Assembly: GCA_045586925.1 (NCBI GenBank)
Contig: JAZNBG010000034.1
Location: forward strand, 12,124-76,123
Reading direction: 5' to 3'
DNA length: 64,000 nt
From: SIG440 sp045586925
Lineage (GTDB): Bacteria; Bacillota; Clostridia; Monoglobales; Monoglobaceae
Notes under the pieces: generated by a model
The model's database searches: none
Seen by the model: only the letters and a program-made list of their open reading frames with translations
What the model was told of the DNA's origin: nothing
Program-made: the position numbers and the translations under genes
Part shown: positions 7,577 to 15,933 of the stretch, one piece after another
How the letters are laid out: each line of letters begins with the position of its first letter
Position numbering within the stretch: the stretch's first letter is position 1

Positions 7577-8479
7577 ATGTATGATATTATAATAATTGGC
7601 GGGGGTCCGGCAGGGCTTACAGCGGCACTTTACGCTCTCAGAGCAGAAAAGTCGGTGTTGGTGATTGAAAAGCTGGGGCTTGGTGGACAGATTGCTTTGT
7701 CAAGCGAGGTAGAAAACTTCCCCGGCACACCAAAGATGAGCGGTGCGGATTTTGCCGCAAATCTTGCTTCACAGGTTGAAACACTGGGCGGAAAAATTGA
7801 ATATGAAGAGGTTGTTGAAATCATTGACGGAAGCCCTAAAACTGTTGTCACCGACCTTGACAGATATGAAGGAAGATGCGTTATAATTGCAACTGGGGTT
7901 AAAAACCGCCGTCTTGGTGCCGAGGGCGAGGATGCTCTTATCGGTAAAGGGATTTCATTCTGTGCAGTTTGTGATGGCTCGTTTTATAAGAAGAAGACTG
8001 TTGCGGTTATTGGCGGCGGTAACACTGCGGTTGAGGATGCCATATATCTTTCAGACATTGCAGAAAAGGTATATATTGTGCACCGTCGTGATGAATTCCG
8101 TGCAGAAGGCCGTCTTGTTCGACAGCTGAACTCAAAAGAAAATATAGAATGTGTGCTTGACAGTACGGTTGAAAAATTTATAAATGACGGTGGCTTACGC
8201 AGTGTTGAAGTTGTCAATGTAAAGAGCGGTAAAAAAAGAATTCTGGATATAGATGGTGCCTTTGTGGCTGTTGGGCAAATCCCTCAATGCGAAATTTTTA
8301 AGGGGATTATCAATCTTACAGACGGTGGATATGTTGATTCCGGCGAGAACTGCCGCACCAACATAGACGGTGTTTTTGTGGCAGGTGATTGCCGCAATAA
8401 GACAGTTCGCCAGCTTACTACCGCAGTTGGCGATGGCAGCGTTGCAGCCCTTGCTGCGATTGAATATTTGGGTGGTTAA
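7577..8479 (+). CDS. trxB: Thioredoxin reductase
   Basis: A 300-residue FAD/NADPH disulfide reductase. GGGPAGL (8-14) binds FAD, CAVC (Cys129 and Cys132) is the redox-active disulfide, GGGNTA is the NADPH site and GVFVAGDCR the C-terminal FAD motif. The start is the ATG preceded by GGAGG; a longer open frame exists upstream but it reads through the palindromic repeat. About 100 bp after nrdD and probably co-transcribed, it is the natural electron donor for the redoxin domain fused to NrdD. A terminator follows. Confidence 0.95.
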   Translation: MYDIIIIGGGPAGLTAALYALRAEKSVLVIEKLGLGGQIALSSEVENFPGTPKMSGADFAANLASQVETLGGKIEYEEVVEIIDGSPKTVVTDLDRYEGRCVIIATGVKNRRLGAEGEDALIGKGISFCAVCDGSFYKKKTVAVIGGGNTAVEDAIYLSDIAEKVYIVHRRDEFRAEGRLVRQLNSKENIECVLDSTVEKFINDGGLRSVEVVNVKSGKKRILDIDGAFVAVGQIPQCEIFKGIINLTDGGYVDSGENCRTNIDGVFVAGDCRNKTVRQLTTAVGDGSVAALAAIEYLGG

Positions 8480-8709
8480 GCATCGGCTATAACCTGCTTG
8501 AAACTTTGTAATCTGGTGAATAATTTCGGAAAAAGCCTCGGCAACCCACACAAAGGGTTGCCTGTGTTTTTTACCTTGTTCGTCATCCAAATTCCTTTGT
8601 TTCAAACCGGCTCTATCCAATGCATAACCACCCTTGGGTGACTAAGCATAAGGCATAACCTGTATGAAACTTTGTAATTTGGCGAATAGCTGCGGAAAAA
8701 GCCTCGGCA
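8468..8709. repeat. Imperfect direct repeat of the trxB tail and terminator start
   Basis: Positions 8468-8543 and 8634-8709 are about 84 percent identical over the 67 bp I aligned, exactly 166 bp apart. Each copy begins with TTGGGTG, runs through TAAGCAT, GAAACTTTGTAAT and ends GGAAAAAGCCTCGGCA. The first copy includes the last codons and stop of trxB. This looks like an old tandem duplication that gave each neighbouring gene its own terminator. Confidence 0.75.
8540..8572 (+). terminator. Terminator of trxB
   Basis: An 8-bp stem GGCAACCC/GGGTTGCC with a 7-nt loop is followed by TGTGTTTTTT. Confidence 0.8.
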
Positions 8710-8724
8710 TTGCCGGGGCTTTTT
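8696..8724 (-). terminator. Bidirectional terminator, spoVT side
   Basis: Arms AAAAAGCCTCGGC (8696-8708) and GCCGGGGCTTTTT (8712-8724) form a 13-bp stem with one wobble and a 3-nt loop. It lies 3 bp beyond the spoVT stop codon and has a T-run in both directions. Confidence 0.82.
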
Positions 8725-8727
8725 GGC

Positions 8728-9267
8728 CTATTCAATTGTTTTTCCAAGGAATGTTGCTGCAGACTCTGCCAGCTTTTGTTCCAGTTCGCCAAAGTTATCC
8801 TTTTCGGGTGAGGAGAGAAACATTACTGTTCCTATTGCGTCACCATCATATATAATAGGTGCGGCAATACCTGCCATAAAGGTATCGTTGCCGTCAGATA
8901 CCGATATGTTTTTTACTCCGTTTTTAAGCACATAGGTGCTTTTTTCTGACATTACCTTTTCAATATCGTCAGAAATCTTTTTGTTCATAAGCTCCTTTTT
9001 TGATACTCCTGATACAGCAATTACTGTGTCCTTGTCAGATATACAGGCAGGGATTCCTGCGGTATGTGCAAGAGCCTCGGCATACTGACTTGCAAACTCT
9101 CCAAGCTCTCCGATGGGTGAATATTTTTTAAATATAACAGTACCATCGCTTTCGGTATAAATTTCCAATGGATCTCCCTCACGGATTCGCATTGTGCGTC
9201 GAATTTCTTTTGGGATTACAACTCTGCCCAGGTCATCAATTCTTCTTACAATTCCTGTTGCTTTCAT
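8728..9267 (-). CDS. spoVT: Stage V sporulation protein T
   Basis: 179 residues: an N-terminal AbrB-type swapped-hairpin DNA-binding domain (MKATGIVRRIDDLGRVVIPK, residues 1-20, continuing to about 50) and a C-terminal GAF-like domain. Both domains and the length match SpoVT, which tunes sigma-G dependent forespore genes and spore quality. The start is preceded by AAAAGGAG. Upstream on the minus strand TTGATT and TAAAAT with a 16-bp spacer could form a sigma-A promoter; I did not find a convincing sigma-G site. It is monocistronic, between two terminator-bounded units. Its presence argues that the organism sporulates. Confidence 0.93.
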   Translation of the reverse strand: MKATGIVRRIDDLGRVVIPKEIRRTMRIREGDPLEIYTESDGTVIFKKYSPIGELGEFASQYAEALAHTAGIPACISDKDTVIAVSGVSKKELMNKKISDDIEKVMSEKSTYVLKNGVKNISVSDGNDTFMAGIAAPIIYDGDAIGTVMFLSSPEKDNFGELEQKLAESAATFLGKTIE

Positions 9268-9354
9268 ATTATAAATTGCTCCTTTTGGTTGATTTTACAC
9301 TGCTATTTTGTGCAATCAAGGAATTTTTATGTAAAGAAAAATATGGAATGAATA

Positions 9355-9383
9355 TTTACATTTTAAACTGATTGTGTTAATAT
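9355..9383 (+). promoter_or_regulatory. Promoter of the esterase gene
   Basis: TTTACA (9355-9360) and TAATAT (9378-9383) are separated by 17 bp, about 20 bp before the start codon. The match is moderate. Confidence 0.5.
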
Positions 9384-9402
9384 ATTTTTGAGGTGAGGAC
9401 TA

Positions 9403-10218
9403 ATGAAAATTGAAACCTTTAATTTATGGAATAATGTTCCGGGCATATGTGAGGAAGTTCCTAAGATTACGGCATACAGCCCAGATGATAAAGACAGCGA
9501 CGGAGCAGTTGTTATATTTCCCGGTGGTGGATATGCAGTAAGAGCACCGCACGAGGGTGAGGGTTATGCAAGGTTTTTGGCAGAGAGAGGTATTACTGCT
9601 TTTGTGGTTGATTATCGTGTATCACCCCACAGATTTCCGTGTCAATTGCTTGATGCAAGACGTGGTGTGAAATTTGCAAGGTTTTATGCAGAAAAATACG
9701 GCATTGACAAAAATAAAATTGCAGTAATGGGTTCATCAGCAGGAGGACATCTGGCGGCACTTGTATCTACATACTTTGATGAAATTGACTGCGATATTGA
9801 AATTGACGAGATTGAAAAAGAAGATTTTATTCCCAACGCACAAATTTTATGCTATCCCGTAATCCGGATTCTTGGCAAGGGAATTGCACATTTCGGTACG
9901 GGTCAAAACCTTTTGGGCGTAGAAAAACACGCAAGCTGTGGCGAGGATTTTCAGCCCGATTTACTTGTTTCAGCAAGAACTCCTCGGGCATTTATCTGGC
10001 ATACGGCTGCAGATGGCGGCGTTTCTGTTCTTAACAGCTATGAGTATGCGGCAAGTCTTAAGAACCACGGAGTTGATACAGAGATGCACATTTTTCCTCA
10101 TGGTGTACACGGTCTTGGTGTATGTCAAGGTGATATAGCAGATGACGAAAAAGTTTTGAAGCACAACGCGCAGTGGACTAATCTCTTACTCAACTGGTTA
10201 AGATATATTGGGTTTTAA
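9403..10218 (+). CDS. Alpha/beta hydrolase, acetyl-esterase/lipase-like
   Basis: 271 residues with no signal peptide, so probably cytoplasmic. An oxyanion loop VIFPGGGY is followed by the nucleophile elbow GSSAGG (likely Ser112). Asp204 (HTAADGGV) and His236 (HGVHGLG) complete a catalytic triad. This is the BD-FAE/Abhydrolase_3 group, which includes intracellular enzymes that remove acetyl groups from short xylo-oligosaccharides. The substrate cannot be fixed from the sequence and no glycan genes adjoin it. A strong GAGGTGAGGA ribosome binding site precedes the ATG. It is transcribed alone and ends in a strong terminator. Confidence 0.85.
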   Translation: MKIETFNLWNNVPGICEEVPKITAYSPDDKDSDGAVVIFPGGGYAVRAPHEGEGYARFLAERGITAFVVDYRVSPHRFPCQLLDARRGVKFARFYAEKYGIDKNKIAVMGSSAGGHLAALVSTYFDEIDCDIEIDEIEKEDFIPNAQILCYPVIRILGKGIAHFGTGQNLLGVEKHASCGEDFQPDLLVSARTPRAFIWHTAADGGVSVLNSYEYAASLKNHGVDTEMHIFPHGVHGLGVCQGDIADDEKVLKHNAQWTNLLLNWLRYIGF

Positions 10219-10241
10219 CGATTTTAGAATAAATAAAAGTT

Positions 10242-10273
10242 AAAACAGCCGGATTTTTATCCGGCTGTTTTTT
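10242..10273 (+). terminator. Terminator of the esterase gene, probably bidirectional
   Basis: A perfect 12-bp stem AAAACAGCCGGA/TCCGGCTGTTTT with a 6-nt loop and T-run. The A-run on the left arm means it can also end rpmE transcripts coming from the other strand. Confidence 0.88.
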
Positions 10274-10347
10274 GGTGTAGAATTTTAATTTTTAAACTTA
10301 TTTGAAACATCCGTAAAAGACATTTCCTTGGTATTTGTTCGGTACAA

Positions 10348-10554
10348 TTATTTTGCTTCAAGACCGAAACGTTTTCTGAACTTGTCAACACGTCCGCCTG
10401 TGTCAACCAACTTCTGCTTACCGGTATAGAAAGGATGGCAAGCTGAGCAAATTTCGATAGAAACATTCTCTTTAGTTGAACCTGTTTCAATTACATTGCC
10501 ACAAGCACACTTGATAGTTGTTTCCTTATAATCGGGATGTATTCCTGCTTTCAT
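10348..10554 (-). CDS. rpmE: 50S ribosomal protein L31, zinc-binding type
   Basis: 68 residues. KCACGN and CSACHPFYTGKQ carry the four cysteines of the zinc-containing (C+) form of L31, as opposed to the zinc-free form used under zinc limitation. Length and the VDTGGRVDKFRKRF tail are typical. It has its own promoter and is preceded by GAGGTG. Confidence 0.96.
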   Translation of the reverse strand: MKAGIHPDYKETTIKCACGNVIETGSTKENVSIEICSACHPFYTGKQKLVDTGGRVDKFRKRFGLEAK

Positions 10555-10603
10555 CTATATTTCACCTCTTTCTTTAGAGTTGTTAGCTAAATAAGCATTG
10601 TCC

Positions 10604-10632
10604 ATTATATCATAAGCTGTTTATAAATGCAA
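10604..10632 (-). promoter_or_regulatory. Promoter of rpmE
   Basis: On the minus strand TTGCAT (10632-10627) and TATAAT (10609-10604) with a 17-bp spacer. I see no terminator between aroE and this promoter, so read-through from the aromatic operon is possible. Confidence 0.8.
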
Positions 10633-10650
10633 GTGTTATTTCGAAAAAAA

Positions 10651-11502
10651 TTATATTTTTTTCAGTTTTTGCTGAATTTTTGTTTTTAAATACGGAAAGT
10701 CAAGGCTTGTATCAAGAAAAATTTCATCTGCCAGAAGTCCCTGATATATTAACATTCCAAGTCCATTTAAGGTGTCAAGCCCAAGGTGGTCAGCCGTCTT
10801 TAAGAGATTTGTCATTTCGGGCTTGTATATAAGGTCATAAACAAGTGTATCCTTGGACAAAGCTTTTAAAAAAGAAAAATCTTCAAAGTTGCGGTCTACG
10901 CCTTCCATACCAAGAGGTGTGCCGTTTATAAGAATGTCACAGCTTTCACAGTGGTTGGTGATTTCGGTAGTATTCAGTTTGCCACACACAATTTTTTTGC
11001 CTGTTTTTTTGAAAACATTCTCGGCAAGTGCCTGAGCATTAGACAGTGTTCGGTTTAAAATAACAACTGATTTTGCTCCGGCAAGGACCATCTTAAGGGC
11101 GACAGTTGATACGACACCACCCGCACCAAAGATAACGATATTTTTGCCATTACACAGATAGCCTTTGTCTTCAATTGCCCGCAGACAGCCCTGTCCGTCG
11201 GTGTTGTAGCCTAAAAGTTGGTTGCCCTTCACCCTGACAGTATTTACCGAGTCAAAAAGCTGTGCATCATGGTCGATATAATCCAGATGAGGCATAACAT
11301 CTTGCTTGTGGGGCATAGTCAGGTTAAATCCCTTTAAATCTAAGCATTGACGGGAGGCCAGAAAGGGAGGAAGGTCGCCTTTGGCAATGCGGATTTTTTC
11401 GTATCCGTATTCTATGCCCAACTCTTCAAGAACGGTTGTGTGTATAATCGGCGACAGACTGTGGGCAATAGGGTCGCCGATAACGGCAAGATTAATCTTC
11501 AT
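10651..11502 (-). CDS. aroE: Shikimate dehydrogenase
   Basis: 283 residues. It reduces 3-dehydroshikimate to shikimate with NADPH. The N-terminal substrate motif GDPIAHSLSPIIH is intact, NLTMPHKQ contains the catalytic Lys, and GAGGVVST is the glycine-rich NADP loop, followed by NRTLSNA, the NADPH-recognising region. It is the last gene of the aromatic operon and overlaps aroQ by 11 bp. Confidence 0.95.
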   Translation of the reverse strand: MKINLAVIGDPIAHSLSPIIHTTVLEELGIEYGYEKIRIAKGDLPPFLASRQCLDLKGFNLTMPHKQDVMPHLDYIDHDAQLFDSVNTVRVKGNQLLGYNTDGQGCLRAIEDKGYLCNGKNIVIFGAGGVVSTVALKMVLAGAKSVVILNRTLSNAQALAENVFKKTGKKIVCGKLNTTEITNHCESCDILINGTPLGMEGVDRNFEDFSFLKALSKDTLVYDLIYKPEMTNLLKTADHLGLDTLNGLGMLIYQGLLADEIFLDTSLDFPYLKTKIQQKLKKI

Positions 11503-11944
11503 CTGTAGAATTTACCTCTTCCTTAAGGTAGTCAAGGGCAAGAAGGTACCCTCTGAAACCCAGACCTGCAATCTGACCTGTGCAGGCAGGAGCAGTCACC
11601 GATTTGTGGCGGAATTCCTCGCGCTTGTGGATGTTTGAAATATGCACCTCAATGGCAGGAATTTTCACTGATGAAAGAGCATCGTGAATTGCGTAGCTGT
11701 AGTGTGTGTATGCACCGGGGTTAATGACAATTCCGTCATAATTTCCTAAAGCGTGGTGAATAAAATCAATAATTTCGCCCTCACTGTTGCTTTGCAGAAC
11801 TGTTGCCTCTACCCCGATTTTTGCAGCATAATCCTCAATGTATGCCTCTAAATCTGCATAGGATTTGCTGCCGTAAACTCCGGGCTCGCGAATACCCAGC
11901 ATGTTGAGATTCGGTCCGTTTATTACCATAATTTTTTCAGCCAT
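11492..11944 (-). CDS. aroQ: 3-dehydroquinate dehydratase, type II
   Basis: 150 residues, the usual size of the small dodecameric type II enzyme. Catalytic features are present: NGPNLNMLGIREPGVYG with the active Tyr on the lid, INPGAYTHYSYAI and EVHISNIHKREEFR. It dehydrates 3-dehydroquinate, the product of AroB. It overlaps aroK by 8 bp and aroE by 11 bp, so all three are probably translationally coupled. Confidence 0.96.
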   Translation of the reverse strand: MAEKIMVINGPNLNMLGIREPGVYGSKSYADLEAYIEDYAAKIGVEATVLQSNSEGEIIDFIHHALGNYDGIVINPGAYTHYSYAIHDALSSVKIPAIEVHISNIHKREEFRHKSVTAPACTGQIAGLGFRGYLLALDYLKEEVNSTDED

Positions 11945-12440
11945 TGTAAATGTTCACCTCGTTTATAATTTTATCTGTCAGCGCATCAAGTGTGCCGCAG
12001 TTTTCAATTTCGATATTACAAAAATCTTTATATTTGGAAATTCGCCTTTGGTAAAGATCAAAAATTCTGTTTCTGCCCTTTGCTAATAAGGGGCGTGTGT
12101 CTGTGTCAACATCACCTACGATATCCTTTGGTGATCGATTGATAAAAACCACAACTCCACAGCTTTGAAGAATTTCCTTGTTTTCAGGGCGTTCTACAAT
12201 TCCACCGCCTGTTGCAATTATACAGTGATTTTTCAGGGACAGTTGTTGCAGAATTTTGGTTTCTTCGCTACGAAAGTTATCCTCGCCGTACTCGGCAAAA
12301 TATCTTGAAATATCAGGGAATACGGTTTCGGTAAATACCGCATCGGAATCTATGAATTCCATATCCAGTCTGGCAGCAAGAAGTTTGCCTATTGTGGTTT
12401 TGCCGCAACCCGGCATACCTATAAGAATGATATTTTTCAT
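11937..12440 (-). CDS. aroK: Shikimate kinase
   Basis: 167 residues when started at the ATG preceded by AAAGGAG; the frame extends 7 codons further upstream without a better site. The P-loop GMPGCGKTT, the DSD shikimate-binding segment (EFIDSDAVF), FRSEE and GGGIV loop are all present. It phosphorylates shikimate with ATP. It lies between pheA (7-bp gap) and aroQ (8-bp overlap). Confidence 0.94.
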   Translation of the reverse strand: MKNIILIGMPGCGKTTIGKLLAARLDMEFIDSDAVFTETVFPDISRYFAEYGEDNFRSEETKILQQLSLKNHCIIATGGGIVERPENKEILQSCGVVVFINRSPKDIVGDVDTDTRPLLAKGRNRIFDLYQRRISKYKDFCNIEIENCGTLDALTDKIINEVNIYNG

Positions 12441-12447
12441 AGAAGCT

Positions 12448-13590
12448 TTACTCCTTTGCATAAGGATAGTTGCCTAAAATCTTAAGGTATGATGTGCTTT
12501 CGGCTACTGTTCCCATAACACGCTGGACCTTTTCATCAAGGAGATTACCTTCAAAATCTACAAAAAACATATATTCAAAGTTTTTGTCGTGACGGGGGCG
12601 TGATTCAATTTTTAGCAGATTAAGTCCGTTAATTGAAAATTCCGAAAGGATGTGGCTTAATGCACCACATTCATTGGGGAGAGTGAAAAGGATACTGATT
12701 TTATTACAGTTTTCGTTCAAAACTCCTTTTTTTGCAACTGCTGCAAACCGTGTCACGTTGTTGTGACTTGTACTTATATTGCGTGCCAGAATTTTCAGGC
12801 CGTATATATCAGCGCATCTGGGGTCTGCAATTGCTGCCTTGGACTTTTCGCCCATACCGGCAATCAGCTTTGCTGCCATTGCGGTGTTGTAGTATGCCTG
12901 AAATTCTATTTTGGGATAGCTTTTGAAAAATTCTTTGCACTGCAGATATCCTTGCTCGTGGGAGTATACGGTTTCTATATCCGAAAGCTCTGCCTCGGGA
13001 TGAGCCACAAGGCAGTGCTCGATGCTGACATCAACTTCACTGATAATATAAAAATTACGGTCTTCAAGCAGGTCATACGCTCCGGAAATAGAACCGGTAG
13101 AGGCATTTTCAAGCGGGAGCACCGCATAATCAGCCCTGCCTGATTCTACTTCGTCAAGGGTTTCTGCAAAGGTCATAACATTTATGCGTTTGCAATCAGC
13201 ACCAAAAATTTTTATCAGTGCTGTTTCGCTGTTTGCTCCTGCAACTCCCTGAAAGACAACAGTAGGGTCGGCCTTCAGCTGACCATTGACAAAGATGCCG
13301 GACAGGTCAACGTTTGATTTGTCGTCAGTCAGCTGCTTTCTTTGAGAAGCACGGCTGATTGACATTATCGACGAAAAGAAATCACGAACAGCCGTTGCCG
13401 TTTCAGGCGCAACCAATGACATTTTATGGTCAAGGATTTCCTTCTCACGTACTTTGTCAAGAACAGGCATATTGTTTGCTTTTTTATACTCTGCAACCGC
13501 CTTACTGCAATTCATTCTTTCAAGGAACAGAGGAAGAAGCTGTTTGTCTATTTCGTCAATCTTTTTTCTTTGAATTTCAAGACTGTTCAT
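12448..13590 (-). CDS. pheA: Bifunctional chorismate mutase/prephenate dehydratase
   Basis: 380 residues with the P-protein layout: an AroQ-type chorismate mutase helix bundle (about 1-90, beginning LEIQRKKIDEIDKQLL), prephenate dehydratase (about 108-285, with QGVAGANSE and LPLENASTGS), and a C-terminal ACT domain (about 300-378, with ESRPRH) that normally binds Phe for feedback inhibition. It carries the flux from chorismate to phenylpyruvate. In the operon it lies between aroC and aroK. Its presence fits the Phe codons sensed by the leader peptide. Confidence 0.95.
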   Translation of the reverse strand: MNSLEIQRKKIDEIDKQLLPLFLERMNCSKAVAEYKKANNMPVLDKVREKEILDHKMSLVAPETATAVRDFFSSIMSISRASQRKQLTDDKSNVDLSGIFVNGQLKADPTVVFQGVAGANSETALIKIFGADCKRINVMTFAETLDEVESGRADYAVLPLENASTGSISGAYDLLEDRNFYIISEVDVSIEHCLVAHPEAELSDIETVYSHEQGYLQCKEFFKSYPKIEFQAYYNTAMAAKLIAGMGEKSKAAIADPRCADIYGLKILARNISTSHNNVTRFAAVAKKGVLNENCNKISILFTLPNECGALSHILSEFSINGLNLLKIESRPRHDKNFEYMFFVDFEGNLLDEKVQRVMGTVAESTSYLKILGNYPYAKE

Positions 13591-13606
13591 ATCTTGGGTA
13601 CCTTCT

Positions 13607-14674
13607 TTAAATTAGTTTACTTTCTAAAATGGCAAGTGCAGCAGCACATTCTACTACCACTGCAGCGCGTTGCACAATACAGGGGTCGTGTCTGCCCTGT
13701 ATCTCAAGGGTGGTGTTTGTCATTGTGTTGGTATCAACGGTGCTCTGTGCCTTGGCAACAGAGGGAGTGGGCTTGACTGCCACAGAGAATATAATGGGCA
13801 TACCGTTTGTTATACCGCCGTTAATGCCGCCGTTGTTGTTGGTTGAAGTAAAGATTTCATTGCCATCGGTAAAAAATGGGTCATTTGCCTCGAAGCCTGT
13901 CATATTGCACAGGTCAAAGCCTTTGCCAAATTCAATACCCTTAACTGCGGGGATAGAAAACATCATTGATGAAATCAAACTTTCAACTGATGCGAAAAAA
14001 GGCGAACCGAATCCGGGTTTGATGCCTGTTACCGCACATTCAATGATGCCGCCTACCGAGTTTTTGTCGGCGGCTGCATCAGTAATTTCCTTTTGCATTG
14101 CGTTGCCGACTGTATCGTCTATTACAGGAAAGGGCTTTGCGGAGATTTCGGCAAGGAGTTCTTTGGTCAGTTCACAGTCAAGAAAGGAAGCTTCTTCTAC
14201 CCCGTGAATCGACCTGATGTGACAGCCGATTGTGATGCCGTCGGATGCCAGAACCTGCTTTGCGATTGCCCCTGCAAAAACTAATGGTGCGGTAATTCTT
14301 CCTGAAAAGTGTCCGCCGCCACGAAAATCATGGTTCTCGCCGTACTTTTGAAATCCCGTAAAGTCTGCGTGCCCGGGACGGAGCAGATTGGGGGTGTAGT
14401 CCTTTGAGCGTGTGTTGGTGTTGCGGATAATTCCGCAAATGGGAGTTCCGCAGGTTTTGCCCTCAAAAATACCTGATAGGATCTCAACCTCGTCGGCTTC
14501 TTTTCGGGGGGTTGAGAGTTTATCTCTGCCCGGTGCACGACGCTGCATTTCACGGCTGATAAAATCTGTATCAATTGTGATGCCCGATGGGATTCCATCT
14601 AAAACTACTCCTATGCCATCGCCGTGGGATTCGCCAAAAATGCTGACCTTCAGCTTGCTGCCCCATGTATTCAT
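13607..14674 (-). CDS. aroC: Chorismate synthase
   Basis: 355 residues. It converts EPSP to chorismate with reduced FMN as cofactor. The signatures GESHGDGIGVVLDGIPSG, RRAPGRD, HADFTGFQKYG and RGGGHFSGRITA match the family, as does the length. The start overlaps the aroA stop as ATGA. Confidence 0.96.
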   Translation of the reverse strand: MNTWGSKLKVSIFGESHGDGIGVVLDGIPSGITIDTDFISREMQRRAPGRDKLSTPRKEADEVEILSGIFEGKTCGTPICGIIRNTNTRSKDYTPNLLRPGHADFTGFQKYGENHDFRGGGHFSGRITAPLVFAGAIAKQVLASDGITIGCHIRSIHGVEEASFLDCELTKELLAEISAKPFPVIDDTVGNAMQKEITDAAADKNSVGGIIECAVTGIKPGFGSPFFASVESLISSMMFSIPAVKGIEFGKGFDLCNMTGFEANDPFFTDGNEIFTSTNNNGGINGGITNGMPIIFSVAVKPTPSVAKAQSTVDTNTMTNTTLEIQGRHDPCIVQRAAVVVECAAALAILESKLI

Positions 14675-15933
14675 TCTGCATTACCACCTAACATTATATA
14701 ATCTTCAAAAAAGTTTGGATACGATTTTGTAACGGCTTTTTTAGCTCCAATGATTGAAACCTCACCTTCGCATCGACAGGCGGCGATTGATGCTGCCATT
14801 GCGATGCGGTGGTCGTTCCAGGACGAAACCTCGGCTCCGTTTAAAATCTGCTTACCATGAATTTCAAGATAGTCCTGACCTTCTGTAATGTTTGCACCCA
14901 TTTTTGAAAGCTCGGCAGTAATTGCTGCCAGACGGTCGCTTTCCTTGATTCGAAGGCGCCCGGCATTTTCAATGCGGCTTGTGCCCTTGCAAAAGCAAAA
15001 CAGCACGGCAAGAATAGGGACAAGATCAGGTACAGCATCTGCATCAATGGTTATACCATGCATATCTGCTGTGTGATGGGCACAAAGAGCATCTTTGCCA
15101 ATACGCTCGACCGATGCACCGGTACTTTCGATAATTTTGATTATTGCTTTGTCACCCTGCAGACTGCTTTCATTAAGTCCTGTGCAGGTGACATCACAAC
15201 CCAAAGCCCCTGCTACCAGCCAGAAGGCGGCGTTTGAAAAATCACCTTCAACTGTGTAGCTTTGAGCCTTATATTTTTGATTTCCTTTTATGATAAAGGA
15301 AGAATAATTTTCGTTTCTAATTTCTATTCCAAATTTTTTTAACACGTCAAGGGTAATGTCAATGTATGCACGTGATGTAAGCTTGCCCTTGATTTTTATT
15401 TCGCTGTCATCCTCAAGAAGAGGCAGGGCATACAAAAGCCCTGTTATAAACTGCGAGCTAACGCTTCCGTCAATTTTATATATGCCGGGGGTAAGCCTGC
15501 CATTTATCGCAAGAACACCATTTTCAAGGGAAAAGTCTATTTTTTTTTCTTTAAATATCTCAAAATATGGGTCAAGAGGTCTTTCCATAAGCCGTCCATG
15601 ACCGGTGAATTGCACCGTATCACACATTGTCATTGCAATGGGGATAAAAAAGCGAAGTGTCGAGCCGCTTTCACCACAATCAAGAAGAACTGATGAAGAA
15701 GGAGTATTTCCGACTTGGATTGTTGTGGTTTCGGTTTTTTTGCTGTATTTCCACTTTGAACCGAGTTGTGCAGTGCAGTCAAGAGTTGCCAAGATGTCTG
15801 CAGACAGGTGCAGATTTTTAATTGTACACTTATCCTTTGCAAGAAAAGCGCCGATAACTGCACGATGGGCAAAACTCTTTGATGGTGGTGCCTGAACTGT
15901 GCCGGAAAGTACCTGAGGTGTAATTTTTACCAT
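14671..15933 (-). CDS. aroA: 3-phosphoshikimate 1-carboxyvinyltransferase (EPSP synthase)
   Basis: About 420 residues. It joins PEP to shikimate 3-phosphate. PPSKSFAHRA is the N-terminal substrate loop, DCGESGSTLRF is the PEP/glyphosate region, and IKESDRLAAI and NDHRIAMA are C-terminal catalytic motifs. Two starts compete: the ATG used here (AAAGGA 12 nt upstream) or a TTG two codons earlier with a better 6-nt spacing. In both cases the start lies inside the end of aroB, so the genes are coupled. Confidence 0.95.
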   Translation of the reverse strand: MVKITPQVLSGTVQAPPSKSFAHRAVIGAFLAKDKCTIKNLHLSADILATLDCTAQLGSKWKYSKKTETTTIQVGNTPSSSVLLDCGESGSTLRFFIPIAMTMCDTVQFTGHGRLMERPLDPYFEIFKEKKIDFSLENGVLAINGRLTPGIYKIDGSVSSQFITGLLYALPLLEDDSEIKIKGKLTSRAYIDITLDVLKKFGIEIRNENYSSFIIKGNQKYKAQSYTVEGDFSNAAFWLVAGALGCDVTCTGLNESSLQGDKAIIKIIESTGASVERIGKDALCAHHTADMHGITIDADAVPDLVPILAVLFCFCKGTSRIENAGRLRIKESDRLAAITAELSKMGANITEGQDYLEIHGKQILNGAEVSSWNDHRIAMAASIAACRCEGEVSIIGAKKAVTKSYPNFFEDYIMLGGNAE

